NCBI RefSeq assembly: GCF_000333275.1
Contig: NZ_BACU01000527.1
Location: 1-64,000, forward strand
Direction: 5' to 3'
Source: Azospirillum sp. B4
GTDB taxonomy: Bacteria; Pseudomonadota; Alphaproteobacteria; Azospirillales; Azospirillaceae
DNA: 64,000 nt
Position 1 is the first letter of the stretch; every line of letters starts with the position of its first letter. This document shows, piece by piece, positions 9,151 through 16,844 of this stretch. The position numbers were made by a program, and so were the translations under genes. A model generated the notes under the pieces. That model saw nothing but the letters and a program-made list of their open reading frames with translations. It ran no database searches and had not been told where the DNA came from.

Positions 9151-10365
9151 TCAGGCCAGGGTCTTGAGTTCCACGGCGGGATCGGCCAGGCGCGCGGGAT
9201 CCACGACCGCCTGGCGGGTGACCAGCGCCTTGCCCTGGACGAAGTCCTTGAGGGTGCCCACGCAGTCCAGGCCGACCAGCCGTCCGCCCCGCAGATATGC
9301 CGCGGTAAACGGCGCGCGGGACGGGTCGCCCCGCACCACCACCTGGCCATGGCCGGCACACAGGCCGGCCGTTTGCAACTTCAGGTCATACTGGTCCGAC
9401 CAGAACCAGGGCATGGCGTCATAGGCCTTGGGCGTGCCCAGGATGGTTTCCGCCGCGACCTTGGCCTGATCCACGGCGTTCTGGACGGATTCCACCCGCA
9501 CCAGGCCGCCGGCATAGGGGTTGGGATGCAGGGCGCAATCACCGATCGCCAGGATGTGCGGGTCGTCCGTGCGGCAATGGGCATCGACCTGGACGCCGTT
9601 GGGGCAGGACAATCCCGCTGCCGCCAGCGGTTCGACATTGGGGATGATGCCAATGCCGACGATGACGATATCCGCCGGCACCGTCGTGCCGTCGCTCAGT
9701 TCCGCTCCGGTCACCCGGCCTGCCCCCCGCAGCGCGCGGACGCCGGTGCTGAGGCGGACGTCGACGCCGTGCCTGCGATGCAGGTCCAGGAAGTACTGGG
9801 AAACGACGGGGGAGGTGACGCGGGCCAGCAGGCGGTCCTGCATCTCAACCACCGTGACCGTATGGCCCAGCCCACGCAGGACGGCGGCCGCTTCCAGCCC
9901 GATATAGCCGCCGCCGATGACGACGATCCGTTTGGGGGCCGTCAGGTCGCCTTTCAGGCGGTCGATGTCGGCGATGCCCCGGATGGCGTGCACGCCAGCC
10001 AAGTCCGCGCCGGGGCATGACAGGGCGCGCGGGCGTCCGCCCGTGGCCCACACCAGCCAGCCATAGTCCAGCTGGCGCCCATCCGCCAAGGTTACCCGCC
10101 GTGCTGCCGGTGACACCGCCGCAACCCGGCAGCCCAGGTGCAGGTCGATCCGCCGCTCGGCCCAGGCCTCGGGCTTGCGCAGGAACAGGCGGTGCGTCTC
10201 CCGCTGGCCGGACAGGTAGTCCTTGGACAGGGGCGGGCGCTCATAAGGGGGATACGGTTCCTCTCCGATCATGGCGATGGTGCCCGTATGGCCGCGCTGG
10301 CGCAGGGACAGGGCCAGTTGCGCGGCGGCCTGGCCGGCGCCGGCGATCAGGATGTCGATGACCAT
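9151..10365 (-). CDS. FAD-dependent ferredoxin reductase (putative IacCD electron donor)
   Basis: Glutathione-reductase-type NAD(P)H:ferredoxin reductase, 404 residues, like the reductases that feed Rieske oxygenases and bacterial P450s. An N-terminal dinucleotide site (ILIAGAGQAAAQ, residues 5-16) binds FAD, a second one (VVIGGGYIGLEAA, about 150-162) binds NAD(P)H, and the FAD-closing motif HILAIGDCA comes later. It sits 6 bases downstream of the ferredoxin gene. The pair has an IacR-type operator upstream at 10869-10892. This supports delivery of electrons to the IacCD oxygenase in place of IacF, which is absent from the iac operon. That link is inferred from operator and context. Confidence 0.88.
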   Translation of the reverse strand: MVIDILIAGAGQAAAQLALSLRQRGHTGTIAMIGEEPYPPYERPPLSKDYLSGQRETHRLFLRKPEAWAERRIDLHLGCRVAAVSPAARRVTLADGRQLDYGWLVWATGGRPRALSCPGADLAGVHAIRGIADIDRLKGDLTAPKRIVVIGGGYIGLEAAAVLRGLGHTVTVVEMQDRLLARVTSPVVSQYFLDLHRRHGVDVRLSTGVRALRGAGRVTGAELSDGTTVPADIVIVGIGIIPNVEPLAAAGLSCPNGVQVDAHCRTDDPHILAIGDCALHPNPYAGGLVRVESVQNAVDQAKVAAETILGTPKAYDAMPWFWSDQYDLKLQTAGLCAGHGQVVVRGDPSRAPFTAAYLRGGRLVGLDCVGTLKDFVQGKALVTRQAVVDPARLADPAVELKTLA

Positions 10366-10371
10366 GGTGGC

Positions 10372-10689
10372 TCAGTCCTCCGGCGCGATGGTGACGCGCA
10401 GGCCATCCAGGTCGGCTGTGAAGGCGATCTGGCAGGATAGGCGGGAGGTCGCCGCGCGATGGCTGGAACTGTCCAGCAGGTCGTTCTCATCCGCGCTCGG
10501 CGCCGGCAGCCGGCCGAAATGGGCGGGATCGACGAAGATGTGGCAGGTGGCGCAGGAGCAGGAACCGCCGCACAGCGCCTGCAACTCGTCCAGGCCGGCG
10601 TCACGGATGATCTCCATGACCGACAGGCCGGTTTCGCCGTCGACAACGGTTTCCGCGCCCGATCGCGCGATGATGGCCAGCTTGGGCAT
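10372..10689 (-). CDS. 2Fe-2S ferredoxin, putidaredoxin type
   Basis: A 105-residue ferredoxin. The cluster ligands follow the adrenodoxin/putidaredoxin pattern: Cys40, Cys46 and Cys49 (C-x5-C-x2-C) and Cys86 in RLSCQI; Cys44 is extra. The frame is open further upstream, but MPKLAIIAR is the normal N-terminus for the family and the upstream 25 residues have no similarity to it, so the ATG at 10687-10689 is chosen. It is followed 6 bases later by the reductase gene. Expected role: carry single electrons from the reductase to the Rieske centre of IacC. Confidence 0.88.
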   Translation of the reverse strand: MPKLAIIARSGAETVVDGETGLSVMEIIRDAGLDELQALCGGSCSCATCHIFVDPAHFGRLPAPSADENDLLDSSSHRAATSRLSCQIAFTADLDGLRVTIAPED

Positions 10690-10868
10690 GGGCTTGGGGC
10701 TCCAGGTCAGGATGATGAGGGCAGGGGGCGTGGTAAGGCGCGCGCGAATGTCCGCTGATGACATGCGCGGGCATCGCCCCTAAGGCCTTGCCTGGGGAGT
10801 ATGTCGCTGCCTGTGCGTCAGACGGGAATGGGCCGGGGCGGGGCAAAGATGTCCCAGGCCCACCATTC

Positions 10869-10892
10869 ATTTACGTGATTATTCACGTAAAT
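10869..10892. promoter_or_regulatory. IacR-type operator, copy 2 (perfect palindrome)
   Basis: ATTTACGTGA-TTAT-TCACGTAAAT: two perfect 10-base arms with a 4-base spacer. It lies between the iacR gene and the ferredoxin-reductase operon, 180 bases upstream of the ferredoxin start, and defines the consensus used for the other copies. Confidence 0.8.
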
Positions 10893-10921
10893 GGGCGTGA
10901 GTCAACGACCCTTGGCCGGCC

Positions 10922-11368
10922 TCAGGCTTCCGTCGTGCTCAAATTTTCCGCCACCTTGATCAGCAGGCGGTTCAGCGTTTCGATTTCGCGGTCGGACATG
11001 TTGTGGAAGGCACGCTGGTACACCTTGGACGCGGTTTCCCAGGCGCGGGCGCCCGCCTCCTGCCCGGCGGGGGTCAGCAGCACCTCGGTCACGCGCGCGT
11101 CGGTGTCGCGCGGACGGCATACCACCAGGCCATCGGCCTGCATGCGCTGCACGATCTTGGTCATGGTCGACAGCTTGGCGATGGCGTGGTCCGCGATCTC
11201 ACTGACGCTCTGGCAGCCTTCCTCGTGCAGGGTCATCAGCACCCGCCACTGGGGAATGTCCAGCCCGGCGGGCTTCAACGCGAATTCCATGTTCTGCAGA
11301 TAACGGCCCGCGGCTCTGGCCAACCAGTAGAAGGGCCAGGTGCGGAACGTGAACGTGTTGTTCTTCAT
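10922..11368 (-). CDS. iacR: MarR-family regulator, IacR type
   Basis: MarR-type winged-helix repressor, 148 residues, starting MKNNTFTFRTWPFYWLARA. The central DNA-binding part has the usual helix (SVSEIADHAIAKLSTMTKIVQRMQ) and the wing RPRDTDARVTEVLLTPAG with the conserved DxR. It is divergent from iacA; in known IAA clusters iacR is a MarR gene next to iacA. The ATG at 11366-11368 is chosen; a TTG 15 codons upstream keeps the frame, and neither has a strong Shine-Dalgarno. Two operator-like palindromes lie between it and iacA and one downstream, consistent with repression relieved by IAA. Identification rests on family and gene context. Confidence 0.85.
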   Translation of the reverse strand: MKNNTFTFRTWPFYWLARAAGRYLQNMEFALKPAGLDIPQWRVLMTLHEEGCQSVSEIADHAIAKLSTMTKIVQRMQADGLVVCRPRDTDARVTEVLLTPAGQEAGARAWETASKVYQRAFHNMSDREIETLNRLLIKVAENLSTTEA

Positions 11369-11549
11369 TTTGTTCTGGTGTCTTGGCAGTTCCGACGGCG
11401 GTCTTGTCCTCAAGCGGTATCAGCAGCCCACCCGTCTGTCGATTCCTGAAAACGGCCGAGGTCACGGTGCGGGCCAATTTGGTGGCGGCGCGGGCCGCCG
11501 GTGCGCTTCCCGCCGCCGCCAAAACGATTTTCGCCGACCACCGTTAAAA

Positions 11550-11573
11550 TATTAGTTGATTTTTCACGTAAAT
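11550..11573. promoter_or_regulatory. IacR-type operator, copy 3
   Basis: TATTAGTTGA-TTTT-TCACGTAAAT: the right arm is identical to the palindrome at 10869-10892, the left arm keeps TTA and TGA. It lies in the iacR-iacA intergenic region, 182 bases upstream of the iacR start. Confidence 0.65.
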
Positions 11574-11584
11574 CAGGCGAGAAG

Positions 11585-11608
11585 AATTACGTGAACTTTC
11601 ACATAAAA
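11585..11608. promoter_or_regulatory. IacR-type operator, copy 4
   Basis: AATTACGTGA-ACTT-TCACATAAAA: left arm 9 of 10 and right arm 8 of 10 to the consensus. It follows copy 3 with centres 35 bases apart (three to four helical turns) and lies about 95 bases upstream of the iacA start, so the two copies could be bound jointly. Confidence 0.7.
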
Positions 11609-11702
11609 AGAGGCTCCAACGGGGCCACGTCCACAGGGGACGGCCACTGGGGCTTATCCATCGCCCCATTCAACGCCAATGATCGTTAGCGGGATGCCTT
11701 CC

Positions 11703-12872
11703 ATGTCGGTCACCCAAGCTGAAGCCCTGTCGCGCGCACCGCGGCCCCGTCCCCCCGAAGGGGACGCCCTGGCCGCCCTGCTGCTTGAAATCCGGGCGCG
11801 ACGCGACGAATTCACCCGTCAGCAACAGCTGAGTCCGGACATCGTCGCCCGACTGAAGACGGCGGGTATCTATCGGGCGCTGGTGGCTAGGCGCTTTGGG
11901 GGCGATGAGCGGTCGCCGGCGGATTTCCTGCGCCTGATCGAACGGATCGCCGTCGCCGACGGGTCGGCGGGCTGGGTCGCCAGTTTCGGCGTCTCCGCCC
12001 TCTATCTCGCGGCCCTGCCGGTGGCGACGCTGAAGGCGATTTATGCCGATGGCCCGGACGTTGTTTTCGCCGGTGGCCTGTTCCCGCCGCAGCCGGCCCG
12101 ACCGGCCGATGGTGGATACGAGGTGTCCGGCCGCTGGAAGTTCGGCAGCGGCTCCACCGGCGCCGACCTGATCGGCGTTGGCATCAAGACGGCCGAGGCC
12201 AACGGCGGCCTGCCGCGCATGGCGGTGATGCCGGCGGCCAAGGTCGATATCCAGCGCAACTGGGACGTGATCGGCCTGCTGGGCACCGGCAGCCATGATT
12301 TGGTGGTGGATCGGGTAGTGGTGCCACAGGACTGGACCTTCATCCGGGGCGGGGCGCCCAGCATTGACGAGCCGCTCTATCGCTATCCGTCCATGGCCCT
12401 GGCGGCCCAGGTGCTGGCGGTGGTCGGCCTGGGCGTGGGCCGTGCCGCGTTGGATGAGATCACGGCCATGGCTGGTGGCCAGGCCTCCATCACCGGGGCG
12501 CCCACCTTGGCTGATCGCGCCTATGTGCAGATCGAGCTGGCCAAGGCCGAGGCGGCGCTCCGCTCCGCCCGCGCCTTCTTTTACGAGGTGACGGAGGCGG
12601 CCTACGCCACCATCCGGGCGGGTGACCCCTTGCCCATGGCGGACGCCAACCTGCTGCGCCTGGCATCCAGCCATATCGCCCGTGCAGGCGCAGATGCGGC
12701 CCGTACCGCCTACACGCTGTCGGGCACCACCGGCATCTACACCGGCCACCCGATGGCCCGCTACCTCCAGGACGCGTCCGTGGTCGTCCAGCATGCCTTC
12801 CTGTCGGAAGGCACGTGGCAAAGCGCCGGCCGCATCCTGCTGGGCCTCGACGCCGTCCCCGGCTTTCCCTGA
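11703..12872 (+). CDS. iacA: Indole-3-acetic acid monooxygenase, IacA (acyl-CoA dehydrogenase fold)
   Basis: Flavin-dependent protein of 389 residues with the acyl-CoA dehydrogenase / group D monooxygenase fold. Visible parts are the N-terminal helical domain (PDIVARLKTAGIYRALVARRFGG), the middle beta domain (GGYEVSGRWKFGSGS..ADLIGVG) and the C-terminal helical bundle of the Acyl-CoA_dh_2 type (TLSGTTGIYTGHPMARYLQDASV). In characterised clusters IacA with the flavin reductase IacG hydroxylates IAA at the indole ring as the first step. The ATG at 11703 is preferred because GCGGGA precedes it; two in-frame ATGs lie upstream. It is the first gene of a ten-gene operon running to catA and has two IacR-type operators in front. 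Confidence 0.88.
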   Translation: MSVTQAEALSRAPRPRPPEGDALAALLLEIRARRDEFTRQQQLSPDIVARLKTAGIYRALVARRFGGDERSPADFLRLIERIAVADGSAGWVASFGVSALYLAALPVATLKAIYADGPDVVFAGGLFPPQPARPADGGYEVSGRWKFGSGSTGADLIGVGIKTAEANGGLPRMAVMPAAKVDIQRNWDVIGLLGTGSHDLVVDRVVVPQDWTFIRGGAPSIDEPLYRYPSMALAAQVLAVVGLGVGRAALDEITAMAGGQASITGAPTLADRAYVQIELAKAEAALRSARAFFYEVTEAAYATIRAGDPLPMADANLLRLASSHIARAGADAARTAYTLSGTTGIYTGHPMARYLQDASVVVQHAFLSEGTWQSAGRILLGLDAVPGFP

Positions 12873-12894
12873 TCTCCTGCGCCAAGGTTTGACG

Positions 12895-13257
12895 ATGACG
12901 ACTGAACCCCCGAAGAAGCTGCGTGTTCTGTTCTGCGGCGCCGTGCTGCAGAATTTCTTCGATCTGCCGGCGACGGAGATCGGCAAGGTCTGGCAGGCGA
13001 CGGGTGAGATGCTGAAGGGCATCCGCGACCTGCCCGGCGTCCAGGTCCTGGGCACGCTGGACGATGACGAGACCATGGTGGGCACCTCGCCCAACGGCTG
13101 GCCCTGGACCTTCTACATCCTGGCCGACGTGCCCGACCGTGCCACGGCGGTGGCCGCCTGCAACCTGTTCCGCACCATCGCGGTGGGTGAGCATAGGTTG
13201 TGGAAGTACATGCGGGTCGAGGCCCGCATTGGCCGCGAACTGGTCATCCCGGTGTGA
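12895..13257 (+). CDS. iacB: IacB-like small protein
   Basis: A 120-residue protein without a recognisable classical domain and no signal peptide or membrane segment. It contains GAVLQNFFDLPATEIGKVWQ and GTSPNGWPWTFYILADVP; the size and mixed alpha/beta look resemble ferredoxin-like small subunits such as muconolactone-isomerase or Dabb-type folds. It is named IacB because it occupies the position of iacB, directly after iacA and before iacI and iacC, as in the Pseudomonas iac cluster. IacB is required in the conversion of oxidised IAA to catechol but its reaction is not well defined. The ATG 22 bases after iacA is the only reasonable start. Confidence 0.7.
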   Translation: MTTEPPKKLRVLFCGAVLQNFFDLPATEIGKVWQATGEMLKGIRDLPGVQVLGTLDDDETMVGTSPNGWPWTFYILADVPDRATAVAACNLFRTIAVGEHRLWKYMRVEARIGRELVIPV

Positions 13258-13262
13258 CCGCC

Positions 13263-13781
13263 ATGGGCACGGCCGCCACCCTGGATGAGATCATGCGCCG
13301 CCTGGACCGGCTGGAGGCTGAAAGCGCCATCCGCACGGTCATGGCGGACTATATGCGGCTGTGCGACCGGCTGGACGCCGATACCCCCATGGACCAGCTG
13401 GGCGACCTGTTCGCCCCGGACGCGGTGTGGGGTGGCCGGGGCGGGCGCTACGCTGCCACCTTCGGCCAGCACCGGGGGCGGGACACCATCCTGGCCATGC
13501 TGGACCGTTATCGCGTACCCCTGCCGCATTTCACCCTGAACGCCCATTTCCTGACGTCGGAGACCATCGCGGTCGACGGCGACACGGCGGTGGGCGGCTG
13601 GGTGATGCTGCAGACGTCGACCTATGCCGCAGGGCCGTCCGATTTGCGCGCCGCCCGCCTGACCGTAACCTTCGCCCGCAGCGACGGCCGGTGGCGCATC
13701 AGCCGCTTTGAAACCGAGAATCTGTTCAGCCGGCCCGTGGATCGCTGGGACGATCCCGCCCCGGTTCCCGTTCCCTCCTGA
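13263..13781 (+). CDS. iacI: SnoaL/NTF2-like protein, IacI
   Basis: A 172-residue NTF2-like protein of the SnoaL_4 kind: long N-terminal helices (LEAESAIRTVMADYMRLCDR), then LFAPDAVWGG and a C-terminal beta sheet ending RWRISRFETENLF. Size and position match IacI, the ~18-kDa protein of iac operons, which is thought to act on the DOAA-type intermediate. Five bases separate it from iacB, so translation is probably coupled. No catalytic residues can be named with certainty. Confidence 0.78.
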   Translation: MGTAATLDEIMRRLDRLEAESAIRTVMADYMRLCDRLDADTPMDQLGDLFAPDAVWGGRGGRYAATFGQHRGRDTILAMLDRYRVPLPHFTLNAHFLTSETIAVDGDTAVGGWVMLQTSTYAAGPSDLRAARLTVTFARSDGRWRISRFETENLFSRPVDRWDDPAPVPVPS

Positions 13782-13795
13782 TTCTGGAGAACACG

Positions 13796-15079
13796 ATGAG
13801 CCAGTGCCCTGGTGACGACGCTCCTCCTCCATCCGCCGACTCTTATGACCATCTGGTCCGGGAGGATCGCGTCCACACCTCGCTGTACCGCGACGCCGCC
13901 ATCTTCGAGGCGGAGATGGACCGCATCTTCAACAACACCTGGGTGTGGGTCGCTCACGCCAGTGAGTTGCCGGGGCCAAACACCTATAAGTCGGCCCATG
14001 TCGGCCGGCAGCCGGTGCTGGTGACCCGGGACAAGGAGGGCAAGGTCCATGTCCTGCTGAACCGCTGCCGCCACCGTGCGGCGACGGTGTGCGAGAACAA
14101 GAAGGGCAAGGCCCCCGTCTTTGTCTGCCCCTACCACGGGTGGAGCTACAACGTTGACGGCAAATTGCGCGCCGTGCCCCGGTCCGAAGGCTATTCCGCC
14201 GACTTCGACAGGAAGGACTACGGCCTGCAATCCCTGCGGGTCGAGGAATACCAGGGCCTGATCTTCGCCACCTTCCGCGACGACATCGAGCCGCTGGTGG
14301 ACTTCCTGGGGCCGGCCAAGAAGTGGATCGACCTGTTCATGAAACAGGGGGCCGGCTATGGTGTGAAGACCATGGGGCAGCACCAGTTCCGCTTCCCCGG
14401 CAACTGGAAGATCCAGCTGGAGAACACCACCGACGCCTATCACTTCCCCATCGTGCACAAGACTTTCCTGACCTCGCTGGATGAAGAGACGGAAGAGCTG
14501 TTCGACGTGCTGGGGCAGGGCGGTTGGGTCGAGGAACTGGGCAACGGTCATAGCGTCATGGTCATGATCCCCGACCTGGTGGATCTGGAGGAGAATCTGG
14601 ACGCCCCCATCCCGGAACGCTTCCAGGCCCTGGCCAGTGAGTTGGCCCAGGACCATGACGACGCGGAGGTGCGGCGCATCGTTCGTGCCGTGGGCGGCAG
14701 CGGCTTCAACCTGAACCTCTTCCCCAATCTCGCCTGCTCCATGGCCTTTTTCCGGGTGCTGCGCCCGGTCGCAGTGGATGAGACGGAGATCACCCACATC
14801 GCCATCGGCATGGATGGCGGGCCGGAGGCCGGCAACCGTGCGCGCCTGCGCCTGCATGAGCATTTCCAGGGCCCCATGGGCTTCGGCTCGCCCGACGACG
14901 CCGAGGGCTGGGAACGGGTGCAGCGCGGCTCCGCCGCCGGCAAGGATTTGTGGATCCTGCTGAACCGTGGCACCGAGACCCTGGTGGGACACCAGGCGGG
15001 CAATCACGTCACCGACGTTAGTGCCGAGGCCGGCATGCGCGCGGCCTATCAAATGTGGAAAAGGATGATGGCGGTATGA
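13796..15079 (+). CDS. iacC: Rieske ring-hydroxylating oxygenase alpha subunit, IacC
   Basis: Oxygenase large subunit, 427 residues. The Rieske 2Fe-2S ligands are Cys91 and His93 (CRHR) and Cys111 and His114 (CPYHGW). The mononuclear iron site has His216 and His221 with bridging Asp213 in NTTDAYHFPIVH. GGAG stands six bases before the ATG. Its stop overlaps the iacD start (ATGA). In the known pathway IacCD, with an electron-transfer partner, oxidises the IAA-derived intermediate towards catechol. The usual reductase IacF is not in the operon; the ferredoxin and reductase at 9151-10689 are the probable replacement. Confidence 0.92.
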   Translation: MSQCPGDDAPPPSADSYDHLVREDRVHTSLYRDAAIFEAEMDRIFNNTWVWVAHASELPGPNTYKSAHVGRQPVLVTRDKEGKVHVLLNRCRHRAATVCENKKGKAPVFVCPYHGWSYNVDGKLRAVPRSEGYSADFDRKDYGLQSLRVEEYQGLIFATFRDDIEPLVDFLGPAKKWIDLFMKQGAGYGVKTMGQHQFRFPGNWKIQLENTTDAYHFPIVHKTFLTSLDEETEELFDVLGQGGWVEELGNGHSVMVMIPDLVDLEENLDAPIPERFQALASELAQDHDDAEVRRIVRAVGGSGFNLNLFPNLACSMAFFRVLRPVAVDETEITHIAIGMDGGPEAGNRARLRLHEHFQGPMGFGSPDDAEGWERVQRGSAAGKDLWILLNRGTETLVGHQAGNHVTDVSAEAGMRAAYQMWKRMMAV

Positions 15080-15579
15080 GCGACGGGATCGCGCTGGCCG
15101 CGCCACCCTGCATCACCCTGCAGGACGCGGCGGAATTCATCTGGCGGGAAGCCGACCTTTTGGACCGCCACGACTATTACCCCTGGCTGGCGCTGTGGAC
15201 GGAAGGCGGGCGCTACGTCATCCCCATCGAGCGCGACGCGGCCGACTATGCCGCCGTGCTGAACGTGGTTTATGACGACGCCGGCATGCGGGCTGCGCGG
15301 GTCAAGCGGCTGATCAGCGGCTTTTCCATGTCGTCCGCGCCGGCCGCGCGCACGATCCGCACGGTGTCCCGCTTCGTCGTGACCGACAGCGGGACGGATA
15401 CGGTTACGGTGCGCGCCGCCCAAAACCTGACCGAATACAAATACGGGCGCACCCGTGTCATGGCCGCCGACGTCACCTATCGCCTGGTGCGGCAGGGCGA
15501 TGGGCTGAAGCTGGACCAGAAGGTTGTCCAACTCATCAACTCCGACGATGCGCAGCATGGCATCGGCTATCTGCTGTGA
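15076..15579 (+). CDS. iacD: Ring-hydroxylating oxygenase beta subunit, IacD
   Basis: Small subunit of 167 residues with the NTF2-like fold of aromatic-ring-hydroxylating dioxygenase beta chains: EFIWREADLLDRHDYYPWLALWTEGGRYVIP at the N-terminus and an RxxRTVSRFVVT strand in the middle. The ATG overlaps the iacC stop as ATGA, which indicates coupled translation and a stoichiometric complex with IacC. It has no cofactor ligands and is expected to be structural. Confidence 0.9.
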   Translation: MSDGIALAAPPCITLQDAAEFIWREADLLDRHDYYPWLALWTEGGRYVIPIERDAADYAAVLNVVYDDAGMRAARVKRLISGFSMSSAPAARTIRTVSRFVVTDSGTDTVTVRAAQNLTEYKYGRTRVMAADVTYRLVRQGDGLKLDQKVVQLINSDDAQHGIGYLL

Positions 15580-15586
15580 GGCGGAC

Positions 15587-16330
15587 ATGGTGACTCATGT
15601 GGCATTGGTGACTGGCGCCGCCGCCGGGCTGGGGGCGGCCATCGCCCGTGGCCTGCATGCCGCAGGTTACCGCGTGGCGGTTGCCGACATCGATCAGGCG
15701 GCGGCCCAGGCTCTGGCGGCGGAGCTGTCGCCCGCCGGCGATACGGCCGCCGGCTTCGGCCTGGACGTGCGCCTGCAGGCGGACTTCGAACGCGTGCGGG
15801 ACGCCATGGTCAATCGCTGGGGCGGTATCGGGGTGCTGGTCAACAACGCCGCGATGACCGTTGCCCGGCCGGTGCTTGACATCACGCCCGAGGAATTCGA
15901 CGCCGTCGTCGCCGTCAACCTGAGTGGCACCTTCATCGGCAGCCAGGTCCTGGGCCGCTATTTCAAGGCGCGGAACTACGGCCGCATCATCAACATCGCC
16001 TCGTTGGCCGGCCAGAACGGCGGCACGGCGACCGGGGCGCACTACGCGGCGTCCAAGGGCGGGATCCTGACCCTGACCAAGGTCTTCGCCCGCGACCTGG
16101 CCCCCTACGGCATCACCGTCAACGCCGTGGCGCCGGGCCCGCTGGACCTGCCATCCGTACGCCGTACCGTCCCGGCCGACAAGCTGGAACAGATGGTCAA
16201 GACCATCCCGGTGGGCACGCTAGGCGACCCTGCCTTCGTTGCCGACATGGTGGTGCGTCTGGCGGCACCCGAGGCCGGCTTCACCACCGGCGCCACCTGG
16301 GACGTCAATGGCGGCCTCTACATGCGTTGA
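15587..16330 (+). CDS. iacE: Short-chain dehydrogenase/reductase, IacE
   Basis: Classical SDR, 247 residues. The nucleotide motif TGAAAGLG is at residues 9-16, NNAA at about 87-90, and the catalytic Ser139, Tyr153 and Lys157 are in place (YAASK). DIDQ after beta-2 starts with Asp, favouring NAD(H). GTGAGGCGGAC precedes the ATG seven bases after iacD. In iac clusters IacE is the SDR that reduces or dehydrogenates an early hydroxylated indole acetate intermediate; the exact step is known from homologues only. Confidence 0.86.
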   Translation: MVTHVALVTGAAAGLGAAIARGLHAAGYRVAVADIDQAAAQALAAELSPAGDTAAGFGLDVRLQADFERVRDAMVNRWGGIGVLVNNAAMTVARPVLDITPEEFDAVVAVNLSGTFIGSQVLGRYFKARNYGRIINIASLAGQNGGTATGAHYAASKGGILTLTKVFARDLAPYGITVNAVAPGPLDLPSVRRTVPADKLEQMVKTIPVGTLGDPAFVADMVVRLAAPEAGFTTGATWDVNGGLYMR

Positions 16331-16343
16331 GAAAGGGTGCGAC

Positions 16344-16844
16344 ATGGTTGACCAGACCTTGTTTCGCGCGGCGATGGCCCGCCTGGGCGCCGCCGTCAAC
16401 ATCATCACCACCGACGGCCCGGCCGGGCGCCACGGCCTGACGGCGTCAGCGGTGTGCAGCGTCACCGACACGCCGCCCACGGTGCTGGCCTGCGTCAATC
16501 GCGGCTCCACCGCGTTCGGGATGCTGAAGGTCAACGGCGTGCTGTGCGTCAATGTGCTGGCTGGCCGGCATGAGGCCCTGTCCGGGCGGTTCGCTACGCG
16601 GGGAACGGCCATGGGGGACCGCTTCGCGGCGGGCGAGTGGACCCGCCTGGACACGGGCGCGCCCGTCCTGGCGGACGCCGCCGTGGCCCTGGACTGTACC
16701 GTGAGTTCCATCAGCGAGATCGGCACCCACGGTGTGTTCTTTTGCGCCGTCCGGCGCGTGGTCCTGGCCGATGCGGCCGAGGGCCTGATCTATTTCGATC
16801 GCGCCTACCACCACCTGGGGGCGGCGATGGAGGCCGCCCGATGA
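16344..16844 (+). CDS. iacG: Flavin reductase, IacG
   Basis: NADH:flavin oxidoreductase of 166 residues with the FMN-binding split-barrel fold (HpaC/HsaB type): FRAAMARLGAAVNIITTDG, GLTASAVCSVTDTPPTVLACVNRGS and the later GTHGVFFCAVRRVVL. It supplies reduced flavin to IacA. GAAAGGGTGCGAC lies before the ATG, 13 bases after iacE, and its stop overlaps the catB start (ATGA). Confidence 0.9.
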   Translation: MVDQTLFRAAMARLGAAVNIITTDGPAGRHGLTASAVCSVTDTPPTVLACVNRGSTAFGMLKVNGVLCVNVLAGRHEALSGRFATRGTAMGDRFAAGEWTRLDTGAPVLADAAVALDCTVSSISEIGTHGVFFCAVRRVVLADAAEGLIYFDRAYHHLGAAMEAAR

